Shown: positions 1-8,254, counted from the stretch's first letter. The stretch: DNA of 64,000 nucleotides from Nucisporomicrobium flavum (GCF_016464385.1 NZ_JADMLH010000028.1:19499-83498), one strand, 5' to 3'. Notes: a model not told the origin generated them from the sequence alone. A program made the numbers and translations.

Positions 1-746
1 AGGACTGGCTGCCGCAGCACGAGCGGCTGTCCGACTCCTGGCGGGTGATCAGCGTGGACCTGCCCGGCTTCGGCCTGTCCGACCGGATGCCCGGGCCGAT
101 CACGCTGGCCTCGCTGGCCCAGGGCGTGCTGGCCACGGTGGACGCGCTGGACGAGCGGCGGCCGCTGCACGTCATGGGCAACTCGCTCGGTGGCGCGGTC
201 GCGATGCGGCTGCTGGTCGCCGCGCCGGCCCGGGTGGCGACGCTGACGCTGGTCAACAGCGCCGGCTTCGGCAAGGAGGTCGCGTTCTTCCTGCGGGTCC
301 TGGCGATCCCTGGCGTCGGCCGGCGCCTGATGCGGCGCATGGACGCGAAGGCGGCGCGCCGGGTCGAACGCAGCCTGTTCGTCGACCGGGCGCTCGTCAC
401 CCCGGAACGGGTCGAGTTCGCGCTGCGGGTGGCCGCCCGCCCCGGGTACGCCCAGGTGTTCCTGGAGACCGCGCAGGCCCTCGGCGGCTTCCGCGGCGTC
501 CGGCGGCCGTGGCGGGACGAGCTGCTCGCGGCGGCCGCCCGGCACCCCCGCCCGACGCTGCTGGTCTGGGGCGACCGGGACCTCATCCTGCCGGCCACGC
601 ACCTCGCCGCGGCGCGGGCGGCGTTCCCCGACGCCCGGTCCCACCTGTTCCCCGAGACCGGGCACATGCCGCAGATCGAACGCGCCGACGAGTTCGCCGA
701 CCTGGCCCGGCTGTTCCTCACGGCCCGCTCGGAGCATCCCGCTTGA
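1..746 (+). CDS. alpha/beta hydrolase, 5' end cut by window edge
   Basis: The reading frame is open from the first bases of the window, so the N-terminus (and the oxyanion-hole HG motif) lies outside. The visible part has the alpha/beta-hydrolase core: a DLPGFGLSD strand-turn, the nucleophile elbow GNSLGG with the catalytic Ser, an alpha-helical lid segment, then LLVWGDRDLILP carrying the catalytic Asp and ETGHMPQIER carrying the catalytic His. The triad is therefore complete in the preserved part. This family includes esterases, epoxide hydrolases and C-C bond hydrolases; the substrate cannot be told from the sequence. It ends 119 bp before the next start, and no signal peptide can be judged. 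Confidence 0.85.
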   Translation, partial: DWLPQHERLSDSWRVISVDLPGFGLSDRMPGPITLASLAQGVLATVDALDERRPLHVMGNSLGGAVAMRLLVAAPARVATLTLVNSAGFGKEVAFFLRVLAIPGVGRRLMRRMDAKAARRVERSLFVDRALVTPERVEFALRVAARPGYAQVFLETAQALGGFRGVRRPWRDELLAAAARHPRPTLLVWGDRDLILPATHLAAARAAFPDARSHLFPETGHMPQIERADEFADLARLFLTARSEHPA

Positions 747-852
747 CTCTTCCCGGCGTCGCTCCGAGCATCGCCGGGAGCCTCCGCTTAACCGAGTAGG
801 CCACGGTGTGGGCACCGGGGCGGCGGCCGTCGGACGGCACGGCGGCCTGACC

Positions 853-858
853 TAGAGT
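853..858 (+). promoter_or_regulatory. -10 hexamer abutting the AGE-family start codon
   Basis: TAGAGT lies 7 nt before the ATG at 866. With a normal -10 to +1 distance, transcription would begin at or next to the A of the ATG, so the mRNA would be leaderless. No Shine-Dalgarno sequence is visible before that ATG, which agrees. A GTG at 857 would overlap this hexamer and is the less likely start. Confidence 0.45.
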
Positions 859-865
859 GATCGAC

Positions 866-2083
866 ATGTCCGTCTGGCCGACCAGTCCCGCCCATCACCG
901 CTGGCTCGACCAGCACAGCCGCGACCTGCTCGCCTTCGGGCGCCGCACCGCCGACCCGGGCGGCGGCGCCCGCTGGCTCGACGACCGCGGCGAACCCGAG
1001 CCGGGCCGGCCCACCTCGGCGCTGATCAGCTGCCGGATGACCCACGTGTACGGCATCGGCGCGCTGCTCGGCGTTCCCGGCGCCGGCCGGATCGCGGCCC
1101 AGGCGATGGCCGGGCTCACCGGCCGGCTGCGCGACACCGAGCACGGCGGATGGCACTCCTCGGTCGCCGAGGACGGCACCGCCGAGCCGGGCAAGAGCTG
1201 CTACGACCACGCGTTCGTGCTGCTGGCCGCGTCCACCGGGGTGCAGGCCGCGCTGCCCGGCGCCGACGACCTGCTCGCGGAGGCGTCGCAGGTCTTCCTG
1301 GACCGCTTCTGGGACGAGAAGGCCGGCATGTGCGCCGACACGTGGGACACCACCTTCACCACCCTCGACGACTACCGGGGCATCAACGCCAACATGCACA
1401 CCGTCGAGGCGATGCTGTCGGTGGCGAGCGTGACCGGTGACCGCGCCTGGATCGACCGCGCGGTGCGCATCTGCCGCTTCGTCGTGGCCGCCGCGTCGGC
1501 CCACCAGTGGCGCATCCCCGAGCACTACGACGCCACGTGGACGCCCCAGCCCGACTACAACCTCGACAAACCGGACCACGCCTTCAAGCCGTACGGGGCC
1601 ACGATCGGCCACGGCCTCGAGTGGTCCCGCCTGCTTCTGCACGCCGCGTCGGCCCCGACCGTCGCAGACCCGTCCTTCGCCTCCGCCGCCCGCAACCTCT
1701 TCGACCGCGCGGTCGCCGACGGCTGGGCGGTCGACGGGAACCCCGGCTTCGTCTACACGACCGACTGGACGGGCCGGCCCGTTGTCCGCGACCGCATGCA
1801 CTGGGTGGCGGCCGAGGGCATCAACGCCGCGGCGGCGCTGCACGCGTACACCCGGGAGCAGGCGTACGCGGACTGGTACCGCACGTGGTGGGACTACACG
1901 GACGCGTACCTGATCGACCACGAGCACGGCTCCTGGTTCCACCAGCTGGACCCGGCGAACCGGCCGACGGCCACGGTCTGGCCCGGGAAGGCGGACCTGT
2001 ACCACGCTTTCCAGGCGACGCTCGGAGCCCGGGTGCCGCTGTGGCCCATGCTGGCGACGGCCGTGGACGACCACCTGGGGTAG
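866..2083 (+). CDS. AGE-family sugar isomerase/epimerase (YihS/mannose isomerase-like)
   Basis: This 405-residue protein matches the N-acylglucosamine 2-epimerase (AGE) superfamily in length and motif order, an (alpha/alpha)6 barrel that interconverts aldoses and ketoses such as mannose/fructose or sulfoquinovose/sulfofructose. Supporting segments are HGGWHSS near residue 95, NMHTVEAMLSV near 175, PDHAFKPYGATIGHGLEWSR near 235 and HGSWFHQLD near 355; the conserved His residues in these are the usual catalytic/binding set. It has no signal peptide, so it should be cytosolic. I chose the ATG at 866 rather than the GTG at 857 because a -10-like hexamer covers the latter. The exact sugar is unknown. 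It stands alone between a hydrolase and a molybdoenzyme. Confidence 0.85.
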   Translation: MSVWPTSPAHHRWLDQHSRDLLAFGRRTADPGGGARWLDDRGEPEPGRPTSALISCRMTHVYGIGALLGVPGAGRIAAQAMAGLTGRLRDTEHGGWHSSVAEDGTAEPGKSCYDHAFVLLAASTGVQAALPGADDLLAEASQVFLDRFWDEKAGMCADTWDTTFTTLDDYRGINANMHTVEAMLSVASVTGDRAWIDRAVRICRFVVAAASAHQWRIPEHYDATWTPQPDYNLDKPDHAFKPYGATIGHGLEWSRLLLHAASAPTVADPSFASAARNLFDRAVADGWAVDGNPGFVYTTDWTGRPVVRDRMHWVAAEGINAAAALHAYTREQAYADWYRTWWDYTDAYLIDHEHGSWFHQLDPANRPTATVWPGKADLYHAFQATLGARVPLWPMLATAVDDHLG

Positions 2084-2181
2084 GCCCGCAGCAGCAGTAC
2101 GTCAGGGAATTTCTTACTACAGTGTCCTGGGGGTTGGAACGACGCGGTCCGGCAAGACACGACCTGCAGGAGGCTCGCCTG

Positions 2182-3696
2182 ATGCCCGAGCTCGACTTCC
2201 CGCTCTGGCTCCGGGCGAGCCACCTGATCAACTTCTTCCTGATGGGGCTGCTGATCCGGTCGGGCTGGCAGATCATCGCCACGCATCCGCGGTTCTACTG
2301 GCGCAACGACTGCGGGCCGGGCACCGAGTGGATCAAGTTCACCCGGCGGGTGGTGCCGCCCGAGGAGGGCGCGTTCATGGCCCGCGACGACGAGTCGTCG
2401 CTGCCCAGCTGGCTGGCCCTGCCCGGTGCGAAGAACATCGGGCTGGGCCGGCACTGGCACGGGCTCGTCTCCATGCTCTGGGTGCTCAACGGCGCGGCGT
2501 ACGTCGGCCTGCTGTTCCTGACCGGCGAGTGGCGTCGCATCGTTCCCACCTCATGGGACATCGTCCCCGAGGCGTGGGAATCGCTGAAAATTTACGCCGG
2601 GTTCGGGGTGCCGAGCATCGAGCACTTCACGCCGTACGACTCCCTGCAGCACCTGCTGTACTTCACCGTCGTCTTCATCGCTGCCCCGCTGATGATCGCC
2701 ACCGGGCCCGTCATGTCCCCGGCGGTGATCGGCCGGTACCCGTGGTACCCGAAGGTCTTCGGTGGCCGGCAGGCGGCGCGCTCCATCCATTTCCTCGGGA
2801 TGGTGTTCCTGACCGCGTTCATGGTCATGCACATCGCGCTGGTGTTCATCGTCCACCGCGACCACAACGTCACGCAGATGGTCTTCGGCTCGTACGACCC
2901 GGCGAAGGTGGCGCAGGCGACGACCATCATGGTGCTGGCGACGGTCCTCGTTGTCGCCGCCTGGATCGCGATCAGCTACCTCAGCATCCGCGACGTACGC
3001 GCGACCCAGCGGTTCCTGTTCCGCCTGCTGGAGCCCATCCGGGCGGTCACGGTCAACCGGATGCACCCGCGCACCCGCAAGCTGGGCACGTACACCGAGC
3101 AGGACATCTCGCCGTACCACTGGAGCAACGGCAGGCATCCGACGCCGGAGGAGTCGCCCGAGTGGCACGCGCTCGCGGCGGACGGGTTCCGCGACTATGT
3201 CCTGCGGATCGGCCCCGCCGACAACCCGGTGACCGTCACGTTCGACCAGATCAAGGGGCTGCCTCAGCAGGAGCAGATCGCGATGCACACCTGCATGCAG
3301 GGCTGGACGGGCATCGCCAAGTGGAAGGGCCCGAAGGTCGCCGACCTGATGGCCCTGGGCGGGGAACGGCCGGCCGACGCCCAGTACCTCCTGGTCACGT
3401 CGTTCGGGACGGCGCAGAAGATGCACGGGGACCGGCCGCTCGAGCCGTACTACTCCTGCATCCCGCTGGCGGACTGCCTGGAGGACGAGTCCATCTTCGC
3501 CTGGTCGATGAACGACAAGCCCCTGCCGTGGACCTTCGGCGCCCCGCTGCGGCTGCGGGTCGAGTCGATCCACGGGTACAAGATGGTCAAGTACGTCCGC
3601 TCCGTGGAATGGATCGCCGACTACCGCACGGTGGGTGACGGCATGGGTGGCACCCGCGAGGACTCCGGCTACCAGGCGATCAACGCCCGCATCTGA
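2182..3696 (+). CDS. fused cytochrome b / sulfite-oxidase-type molybdopterin oxidoreductase
   Basis: A 504-residue membrane protein. Residues 1 to about 290 hold several hydrophobic helices with candidate haem-ligating His residues (ASHLINFFLMG, GLGRHWHGL, FMVMHIALVF), typical of cytochrome b561/b6-type domains. Residues of about 320-495 form a molybdopterin domain of the sulfite oxidase/YedY (MsrP) superfamily; HTCMQGWTG carries the Cys expected to ligate Mo, and HGYKMVKYVRSVEW is the typical C-terminal motif. In E. coli the analogous subunits (MsrP and MsrQ) are separate; here haem and Mo parts are one chain. There is no Tat signal, so the Mo domain probably follows the last helix. The ATG at 2182 has CAGGAGG 9 nt upstream; a TACAGT hexamer at 2118-2123 could be its -10. 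Substrate is unknown. Confidence 0.85.
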   Translation: MPELDFPLWLRASHLINFFLMGLLIRSGWQIIATHPRFYWRNDCGPGTEWIKFTRRVVPPEEGAFMARDDESSLPSWLALPGAKNIGLGRHWHGLVSMLWVLNGAAYVGLLFLTGEWRRIVPTSWDIVPEAWESLKIYAGFGVPSIEHFTPYDSLQHLLYFTVVFIAAPLMIATGPVMSPAVIGRYPWYPKVFGGRQAARSIHFLGMVFLTAFMVMHIALVFIVHRDHNVTQMVFGSYDPAKVAQATTIMVLATVLVVAAWIAISYLSIRDVRATQRFLFRLLEPIRAVTVNRMHPRTRKLGTYTEQDISPYHWSNGRHPTPEESPEWHALAADGFRDYVLRIGPADNPVTVTFDQIKGLPQQEQIAMHTCMQGWTGIAKWKGPKVADLMALGGERPADAQYLLVTSFGTAQKMHGDRPLEPYYSCIPLADCLEDESIFAWSMNDKPLPWTFGAPLRLRVESIHGYKMVKYVRSVEWIADYRTVGDGMGGTREDSGYQAINARI

Positions 3697-3714
3697 CCGC
3701 CCCGCCCGCGCGCC

Positions 3715-3746
3715 GGGCGCAGCCGACCCGTTCGCCGGCTGCGCCC
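3715..3746. terminator. GC-rich hairpin between convergent genes
   Basis: An 11-bp perfect stem (GGGCGCAGCCG with CGGCTGCGCCC) and a 10-nt loop lie just after the molybdoenzyme stop and before the opposing stop at 3757. There is no T-run, as is common in actinobacteria. It probably serves both strands. Confidence 0.6.
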
Positions 3747-3756
3747 TCGCGTCCCG

Positions 3757-4890
3757 CTACTTCACCGGTACCCAGGCGGCCCGGTCCGCCACCTCGACCG
3801 GCTTGAGCCCCTCGGTGATCTTCTTGACCTCGGCGGCCGGCAGGGCGTTGCTGAACATCCCGTCGACCTGGATGAAGTACTCGCCCAGGACCCGGGTGCA
3901 CACCGGCTGCGCGTAGCAGTGGACGCCCTTCCTGCCGCGGATCGCCTCGTCCTTCAGGGTGCTCCGGGAGACGAAGATCTTCACCGTACGGGGGGTGGCC
4001 TCGTCCACCACGGCGGCCCGGTCGTCCGCGAGCGGGCCGTCGTGCAGGTACAGCTCCGAGACCGTGGTGCTCAGGTCGGCGTCCGTCTCGGTGACCGCGA
4101 TCGGCTGCCAGCCCGCGGGCAGGTAACCGAGCCGGTACGGCGCCCGCACCGGCCGCTCCGGCACCACGCTCAGCGCCTCGGCGACCGCCACCGCGTCCTC
4201 GGTGCTCTGGTTGACCTGGGCGTCGCGGGGGACGTACGTGGCCCACGCGCCTTGCCCGTACTGCCAGGCCAGCGCCACCCGCGTGAAGCCGCCCGCCGGG
4301 TCGAACGAGGGACTGGCGGACGGGGCACCGGGCACGTTCACCATGGCCGAGGCGTACGAGACCGTGTGGCCGACGCCGGGCCGGCCGGCGACCGTGACCG
4401 AGAACTCGGGGCCCACCTTCGTCTGCGGATCGGCCCGGCGGAAGCTGTCCGGGTTGTAGACGCCCGGCTGGTAGACGGTGATCATGCCGTCGACCAGCGG
4501 ATAGTTCTTGCCGTCGTCCCCGGGCCAGGTGGCGCCGTCGCGGTAGACCGGCACCTCCTGGTATCCGGCCGTCACCTCACCGGCGGGCCCGATCCGGTAC
4601 CCGCCGGCCCGCGCGTCACCGAAGACGGTGGTGAAGCCGGCGGGCAGCGTGAACCCGCCGGGCTGCGCGGCCGACTGCCCGGTCGCCTGCCGGCCGGCCG
4701 GTGTGGAACCCAGCCCCGACACCGCCGCCACTGCGATCGCCAGGCACGCCGCCCCGGCCCCGGTAGCCGCGGCGAGGCGGCGCCGGGCCCGGATCCGCCC
4801 GGCCCGGACGATGATGTCATCGGTGGTCGTACGCGGCGCGGGTGCGGAATCCCGCGCCGCTTCCAGCACGTCACGGACGTGATAGGACAT
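3757..4890 (-). CDS. single-pass membrane protein, putative partner of the adjacent sigma factor
   Basis: A 377-residue protein with a short cytoplasmic N-terminus (VRDVLEAARDSAPAP), a positively charged stretch RAGRIRARRR, one membrane helix at about residues 39-60 and a long extracytoplasmic region. The outer region has a Cys pair near residue 325 (VHCYAQPVC) that may form a disulfide. Its ATG overlaps the end of the upstream sigma gene by 20 bp, so the two should be co-translated. In actinobacteria, genes in this position after SigE-family sigma factors are often regulators or targets of them; no zinc-finger HxxxCxxC anti-sigma motif is visible, so an anti-sigma role is only inferred from position. 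Not otherwise recognised. Confidence 0.75.
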   Translation of the reverse strand: MSYHVRDVLEAARDSAPAPRTTTDDIIVRAGRIRARRRLAAATGAGAACLAIAVAAVSGLGSTPAGRQATGQSAAQPGGFTLPAGFTTVFGDARAGGYRIGPAGEVTAGYQEVPVYRDGATWPGDDGKNYPLVDGMITVYQPGVYNPDSFRRADPQTKVGPEFSVTVAGRPGVGHTVSYASAMVNVPGAPSASPSFDPAGGFTRVALAWQYGQGAWATYVPRDAQVNQSTEDAVAVAEALSVVPERPVRAPYRLGYLPAGWQPIAVTETDADLSTTVSELYLHDGPLADDRAAVVDEATPRTVKIFVSRSTLKDEAIRGRKGVHCYAQPVCTRVLGEYFIQVDGMFSNALPAAEVKKITEGLKPVEVADRAAWVPVK

Positions 4891-5401
4891 GGTCCCTCTC
4901 CTCCTCGCGCAGGGTGATGTCCTCGGCGGCCAGGACGGCCCGCAACGTGTCCAGTCCCCGCGAGCTCTGGCTCTTGACAGTGCCGGTCCGGCACCCCAGG
5001 ACCTCCGCGGTCTCCTCGACGCTGAGGCCCTCGAGGAACCTCAGCACCAGGACCGCGCGCTGCCTGGGCGCCACATGGCGCAGGGCGGCGTGCAACCGCA
5101 GCCGTTCGTCGACATCACCGGACCGGTCCCGCACCGGCACCTCGGGCAGCGCGTCACCGGCCGACCGCTCCCGCCGCCAGGGCCGCCGCTTCTCCCCGAT
5201 CGCGGCCCGGATCACCATGGTCCGGGCGTACGCCTCGGGCGTGCTCACCTTGTTCCACCGCAGATAGAGCTTGGCCAACGCACCGGAGACCGCATCCTCG
5301 GCGGCCTGCCAGTCGCCGCAGGTCACGTACGCAAGAGCGCGCAGCGGCTCGAACCGGACGCGGACGAACTCGCGAAAGCCCTCGTCGTCTTCGGCATCCA
5401 C
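4871..5401 (-). CDS. SigE-family ECF RNA polymerase sigma factor
   Basis: A 176-residue ECF sigma factor. Region 2 is visible as FEPLRALAYVTCGDWQAAED, followed by LYLRWNKVSTPEAYARTMV; region 4 is LRFLEGLSVEETAEVLGCRT with TVKSQSSRGLDTLR as the recognition helix. Length and the FVRVRFEPL opening fit the actinobacterial SigE family (ECF subfamily abundant in Streptomyces and Micromonosporaceae). The GTG at 5401 is chosen because AAGGGAG lies 9 nt upstream and the family normally begins at this point; an ATG at 5458 would add 19 basic residues with no family resemblance. It is followed, with 20-bp overlap, by a membrane-protein gene, suggesting a sigma/sensor unit responding to an envelope signal. 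Confidence 0.88.
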   Translation of the reverse strand: MDAEDDEGFREFVRVRFEPLRALAYVTCGDWQAAEDAVSGALAKLYLRWNKVSTPEAYARTMVIRAAIGEKRRPWRRERSAGDALPEVPVRDRSGDVDERLRLHAALRHVAPRQRAVLVLRFLEGLSVEETAEVLGCRTGTVKSQSSRGLDTLRAVLAAEDITLREEERDHVLSRP

Positions 5402-5686
5402 TCGGTAGTGCTCCCTTCGTCGCCACCTAGAGGCGCGCTGGCTGAGGAAAGGTTGCATACCGGGTCGAGATTTTTCGGCGGGGTTGGGTTTCAGGCTTCA
5501 GTCCCTTTCGCTCCGGAATGGCAAGCTTGTGCCCATCATCGCCAGTTCGTCATGGCGATCGTCGTGAGGCCGGGGGACGGGACACAGACCGACGGTCCGG
5601 GGTCAGCCATCGATTGGATTAGCTTTTCGACGTACGGGGTACAGGCTGCCCCGCGGGAGATGCCCGCCGACGAAACGGAGCGCACC

Positions 5687-5842
5687 ATGTTGATCGTAGG
5701 GCTCATCCTCTTGCTGCTGGGCATCTTCCTGAAGGTGTCGATTCTCTACACGATCGGAATCATCCTCCTGGTGATCGGCGCGGTGCTGTGGATCCTCGGC
5801 GCCGTCGGCCGCCCGGTCGGTGGCCGAAAAGTCTGGTTCTAG
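5687..5842 (+). CDS. DUF6131-like small hydrophobic protein
   Basis: A 51-residue protein made almost wholly of two hydrophobic segments (LIVGLILLLLGIFL and LYTIGIILLVIGAVLWIL) and a short polar tail GRPVGGRKVWF. This architecture and tail match the small actinobacterial membrane proteins grouped as DUF6131; function is unknown. The ATG at 5687 has ACGGAG 6 nt upstream. About 285 bp separate it from the divergent sigma factor, with nothing else recognised in that gap. It ends just before a strong hairpin, so it is probably a monocistronic gene. Confidence 0.75.
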   Translation: MLIVGLILLLLGIFLKVSILYTIGIILLVIGAVLWILGAVGRPVGGRKVWF

Positions 5843-5862
5843 CATTACCTGATGGACAGTAC

Positions 5863-5898
5863 GGAAAAGGCGCCACACCTCCGGGTGGGCGCCTTTCC
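5863..5898. terminator. bidirectional hairpin terminator
   Basis: AAAGGCGCC (5866-5874) pairs with GGCGCCTTT (5888-5896), and the stem continues inward through CACC/GGTG after a bulged A. It sits between the convergent small membrane protein and the AMIN-like gene and is flanked by A and T residues on each side, so it can act on both strands. Confidence 0.7.
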
Positions 5899-5935
5899 GA
5901 TGTCCGGAGCCGAATAGGGGCAGCCGCGGACCGGC

Positions 5936-6394
5936 TCACTGGTCCCAGCGGTGCGCCACGTCGATGGTGATCCGGCCGTGCCCGTCCGAGCCGGTCGAGG
6001 CGGTGACCCGGAACGGCAGCCGGGCGCGTACGCCCAGATCGAAGCTCGTGTAACCCTCATAGCTGCCGGCATAGAGCAGGTCGCGCAACGTCTGGTAGCG
6101 CAGGACATTGACGGCATGGTCGCCCGTACGCCGGTTGTAGGTGACGGTCCCGTCGGTGGCGTAGACGGGCGCGAGCAGCACGACATCGAGGTGGGCATCG
6201 CCGGCCGCGTACGGCGTGACGTTCAACCCTTCGCCGCCGGTGTGGACCGCGTCCGCGTACTCGACGTGGTAGCCGTCAGCCGCGCCGGTGAATTCGAAGA
6301 CCGTACGGTCATAGCAGCTCTGCTGACTCGTGGTGACGCGCAGCAGCGCGGCCGGCGCGCGCGGCGGATGGGCCGTGACCAGGGACTGCGACAT
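5936..6394 (-). CDS. AMIN-like domain protein, probably missing its leader
   Basis: A 152-residue product with a beta-rich pattern (CYDRTVFEFTGAADGYHVEY, LDVVLLAPVY, LPFRVTASTGSD) that resembles the AMIN-like domain of actinobacterial secreted or lipoproteins (AMIN-like assignment is by pattern, moderate certainty). Family members normally begin with a signal peptide; this reading frame has none, and no clear ribosome site precedes the ATG at 6394. A hydrophobic leader-like ORF (6409-6480) lies immediately upstream but in another frame and stops with TGA. The gene may therefore be inactivated by a small indel, or expressed as a leaderless cytosolic form. It lies downstream of the kinase gene on the same strand. 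Confidence 0.55.
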   Translation of the reverse strand: MSQSLVTAHPPRAPAALLRVTTSQQSCYDRTVFEFTGAADGYHVEYADAVHTGGEGLNVTPYAAGDAHLDVVLLAPVYATDGTVTYNRRTGDHAVNVLRYQTLRDLLYAGSYEGYTSFDLGVRARLPFRVTASTGSDGHGRITIDVAHRWDQ

Positions 6395-6408
6395 CCGACA
6401 AGTCCCGG

Positions 6409-6480
6409 TCAGCGACCACCGGCGGCAAGCAGCAGCAGCACGACCGCCTGCCGGCCGCCGCGCTCCAGCGGCGTTCGCAT
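6409..6480 (-). pseudogene. out-of-frame signal-peptide-like leader of the AMIN-like gene
   Basis: This 23-residue frame reads MRTPLERGGRQ followed by AVVLLLLAAGG and then TGA. It looks like the n- and h-regions of a signal peptide. A shift of one or two bases near the CTG repeat would join it to the downstream AMIN-like frame, which is open across the whole leader region back to about 6526 but has no start codon of its own there. This supports a frameshift rather than an independent gene. Confidence 0.4.
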
Positions 6481-6533
6481 AGATGACAACGGCGCCGCCA
6501 CCCTGACGACCCGCGTCGGGCGCATTTCACGGC

Positions 6534-7037
6534 TCAGCTCTTCAGGAAACCCTTGATCCGATGTGCCGCGTCGGCCGGCGAGATATCAGTGACGTCAATT
6601 TTGACGGTGTCGATCTCGTCATACAGCGGCAGGCGCGCCAGGCTGAGCTCCACAATTTCCGGGCCTCGCTTTCCCGCTGCGATGTCGCGGCTCAGCCTTT
6701 CCGACAGCGCCTCTTCATTGCTGACGAGCGAGAAACTGTGGACCGTGCGGCTTCCATGATTCAGCCTCGCTATGAGATCGTCCAGTATCCGCTGTTCATG
6801 GAGCACCCAGCAGAAGATGATGTTGTCGAACTCCGAGCAGTCGAGGAACCCGTTGAGCAGGTGAGCGATATTGCTCTCAACCATCCGTATCGTCTCCTGC
6901 GTGACGACGAACGGACGCATGTCCCAACACCAGTCACCGTCAAGAAACACGTTCCGCGGGAGTATCCTCTGCAGTTCGCGACACGTCGCGGTCTTGCCGA
7001 TCCCCATCGTGCCGCCGACGATGACCAGGTTTTTCAT
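6534..7037 (-). CDS. P-loop nucleoside/small-molecule kinase-like ATPase
   Basis: A 167-residue single-domain protein opening with a beta strand and Walker A motif (NLVIVGGTMGIGKTATC, residues 3-19), followed by LDGDWCWDMRPF, whose Asp-rich element is a usual Walker B or substrate-binding site in gluconate/shikimate-type kinases. The later RLSRDIAAGKRG segment may supply the lid arginines. Substrate is unknown; phosphotransfer to a small molecule or antibiotic is possible, and a nucleotide-kinase role is also possible. The ATG at 7037 is preferred to the TTG at 7040. Its DNA is visibly richer in A and T at third positions than its neighbours, which suggests horizontal acquisition. Confidence 0.75.
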   Translation of the reverse strand: MKNLVIVGGTMGIGKTATCRELQRILPRNVFLDGDWCWDMRPFVVTQETIRMVESNIAHLLNGFLDCSEFDNIIFCWVLHEQRILDDLIARLNHGSRTVHSFSLVSNEEALSERLSRDIAAGKRGPEIVELSLARLPLYDEIDTVKIDVTDISPADAAHRIKGFLKS

Positions 7038-7348
7038 CAACCTAGTGTTTCATAGACGATCATGTGTTGGACGTGGTGGTAGCCGGGAAACCAGCTGCGC
7101 CGTACCTAGGCGTGCAGCATGTCCAGGAAGCCGGCGGAGCTTGGCGCCAGCGGCACAACTCCCCAGTCCACGCTCCAGAAGACGACAGGTCACCAAGGGT
7201 TCGCCCCTCCGTTCTCGTCCGCAGCGTTGCTGAACCTTCCAGCGCGTCCGGGGCAGGGAGCCCGGACCGATCAGGAAGAGCAGGCAGGAGCGGCCCGCCG
7301 TCGCTTGGATGCACCCGTGCTCGGCAATTACCTCGACCGGAACCCCGT
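7038..7348. other. 311-bp stretch with no confident gene; possible decayed 3' end
   Basis: No frame here has convincing protein character throughout. A minus-strand frame running from about 7430 down to about 7200 has coding-like third positions and reads FFRYAVAGNNHYVAAADRLN then GVPVEVIAEHGCIQ, and could be the shifted continuation of the gene upstream. Below about 7200 nothing is recognisable. Confidence 0.4.
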
Positions 7349-8134
7349 TCAGGCGGTCCGCGGCAGCGACATAGTGGTTGTTCCCGGCAACGGCATACCT
7401 GAAGAAACAGGCGCCTTGAAGTGTAAGGCGTCCAAGGCGCAACGAAGGAGCGCTTCCCGGTCTGCGGATCCTGCAATCATTTGATGCGCAGAATCGAATC
7501 CGGCGTCGAGCCGGTCGTGGGATCGCCTGAGGTCGCTGAGATATCGCGGGTTCGGCTTCCACAGCATATTGTACGATGGATAGCCGGTCATCCCGTCCGG
7601 TATCTGATGAGCGGGCTCAACGATCGTGGCATCATGGCCCCTGACGGATGTGAACAGGTCCCAGCTACGCCGCTGCCACAGGAGCCATCCTGGCGTGTTT
7701 CTGCAAAAGCTGTGTACCGCGGCAATCGACATCGCCAGGTAAGCCGCCCGGAATCGCGAGCGAACCCTCCACCGTTCTGGACGCATGCCGGCCTTCGCCT
7801 TGCCCAGCAGACCCGCCCCGTCCGCTTCAATGACCTCGAGCAGAATGTGATACCGCTGTTCGATGGCGGCGCAGATCCCGTGACCGACCGAGGTGGCGTT
7901 CAAGTAATCGAGGTTCGGCGACGCAAGCGGCTGCCCGCTCCACCGGACGGCGAACATCAAGTCCCTGAGCTGGCATTCGATGGTTTTCTCCAGTGCGCTT
8001 TCGATTCGCCGCAACGTGCGCTCGTCCGTCTGCATGACGAGCTTCCGCGCGCCGTTCACGAGCGATATCACCGTGCCGACGTGCTCCAACGCGCCTCCCC
8101 AGGCCCGATCCAACTCCTTACCCCAGACGGTCAA
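7349..8134 (-). CDS. uncharacterised protein, C-terminus probably altered by a frameshift
   Basis: Up to 261 residues. The body is helix-rich and protein-like (TLRRIESALEKTIECQLRDL, AAYLAMSIAAVHSFCRNTPG, SWDLFTSVRGHDATIVEPAH) with no recognised domain, signal peptide or membrane helix. The last 25 or so residues (APVSSGMPLPGTTTMSLPRT) lose the coding-like codon pattern, which instead passes to another frame from about 7430 downward. A frameshift near 7420-7440 is therefore likely. The start is uncertain: the TTG at 8134 is the longest option, and an in-frame TTG about 45 bp further on has GGGGAGG just before it. It may once have formed a unit with the kinase gene downstream. Confidence 0.5.
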   Translation of the reverse strand: MTVWGKELDRAWGGALEHVGTVISLVNGARKLVMQTDERTLRRIESALEKTIECQLRDLMFAVRWSGQPLASPNLDYLNATSVGHGICAAIEQRYHILLEVIEADGAGLLGKAKAGMRPERWRVRSRFRAAYLAMSIAAVHSFCRNTPGWLLWQRRSWDLFTSVRGHDATIVEPAHQIPDGMTGYPSYNMLWKPNPRYLSDLRRSHDRLDAGFDSAHQMIAGSADREALLRCALDALHFKAPVSSGMPLPGTTTMSLPRTA

Positions 8135-8254
8135 CGAGCCGGCGTGGTGGCACGTTGCCCCCCGCTTTCTCCATCCTCGCGCGCCCGTCCGCGGCCGGTG
8201 GTCAACTACGGCGTTGCCGCCCCGTCCGTGCCGGCTGGGACCTAGGGTCGACGC

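Noticed and set aside
7050..7562. Independent 170-residue minus-strand gene
   Set aside because: Only its middle looks coding; the first 30 residues are Arg/Pro-rich shadow of the upstream gene. It is better explained as a frameshifted continuation.
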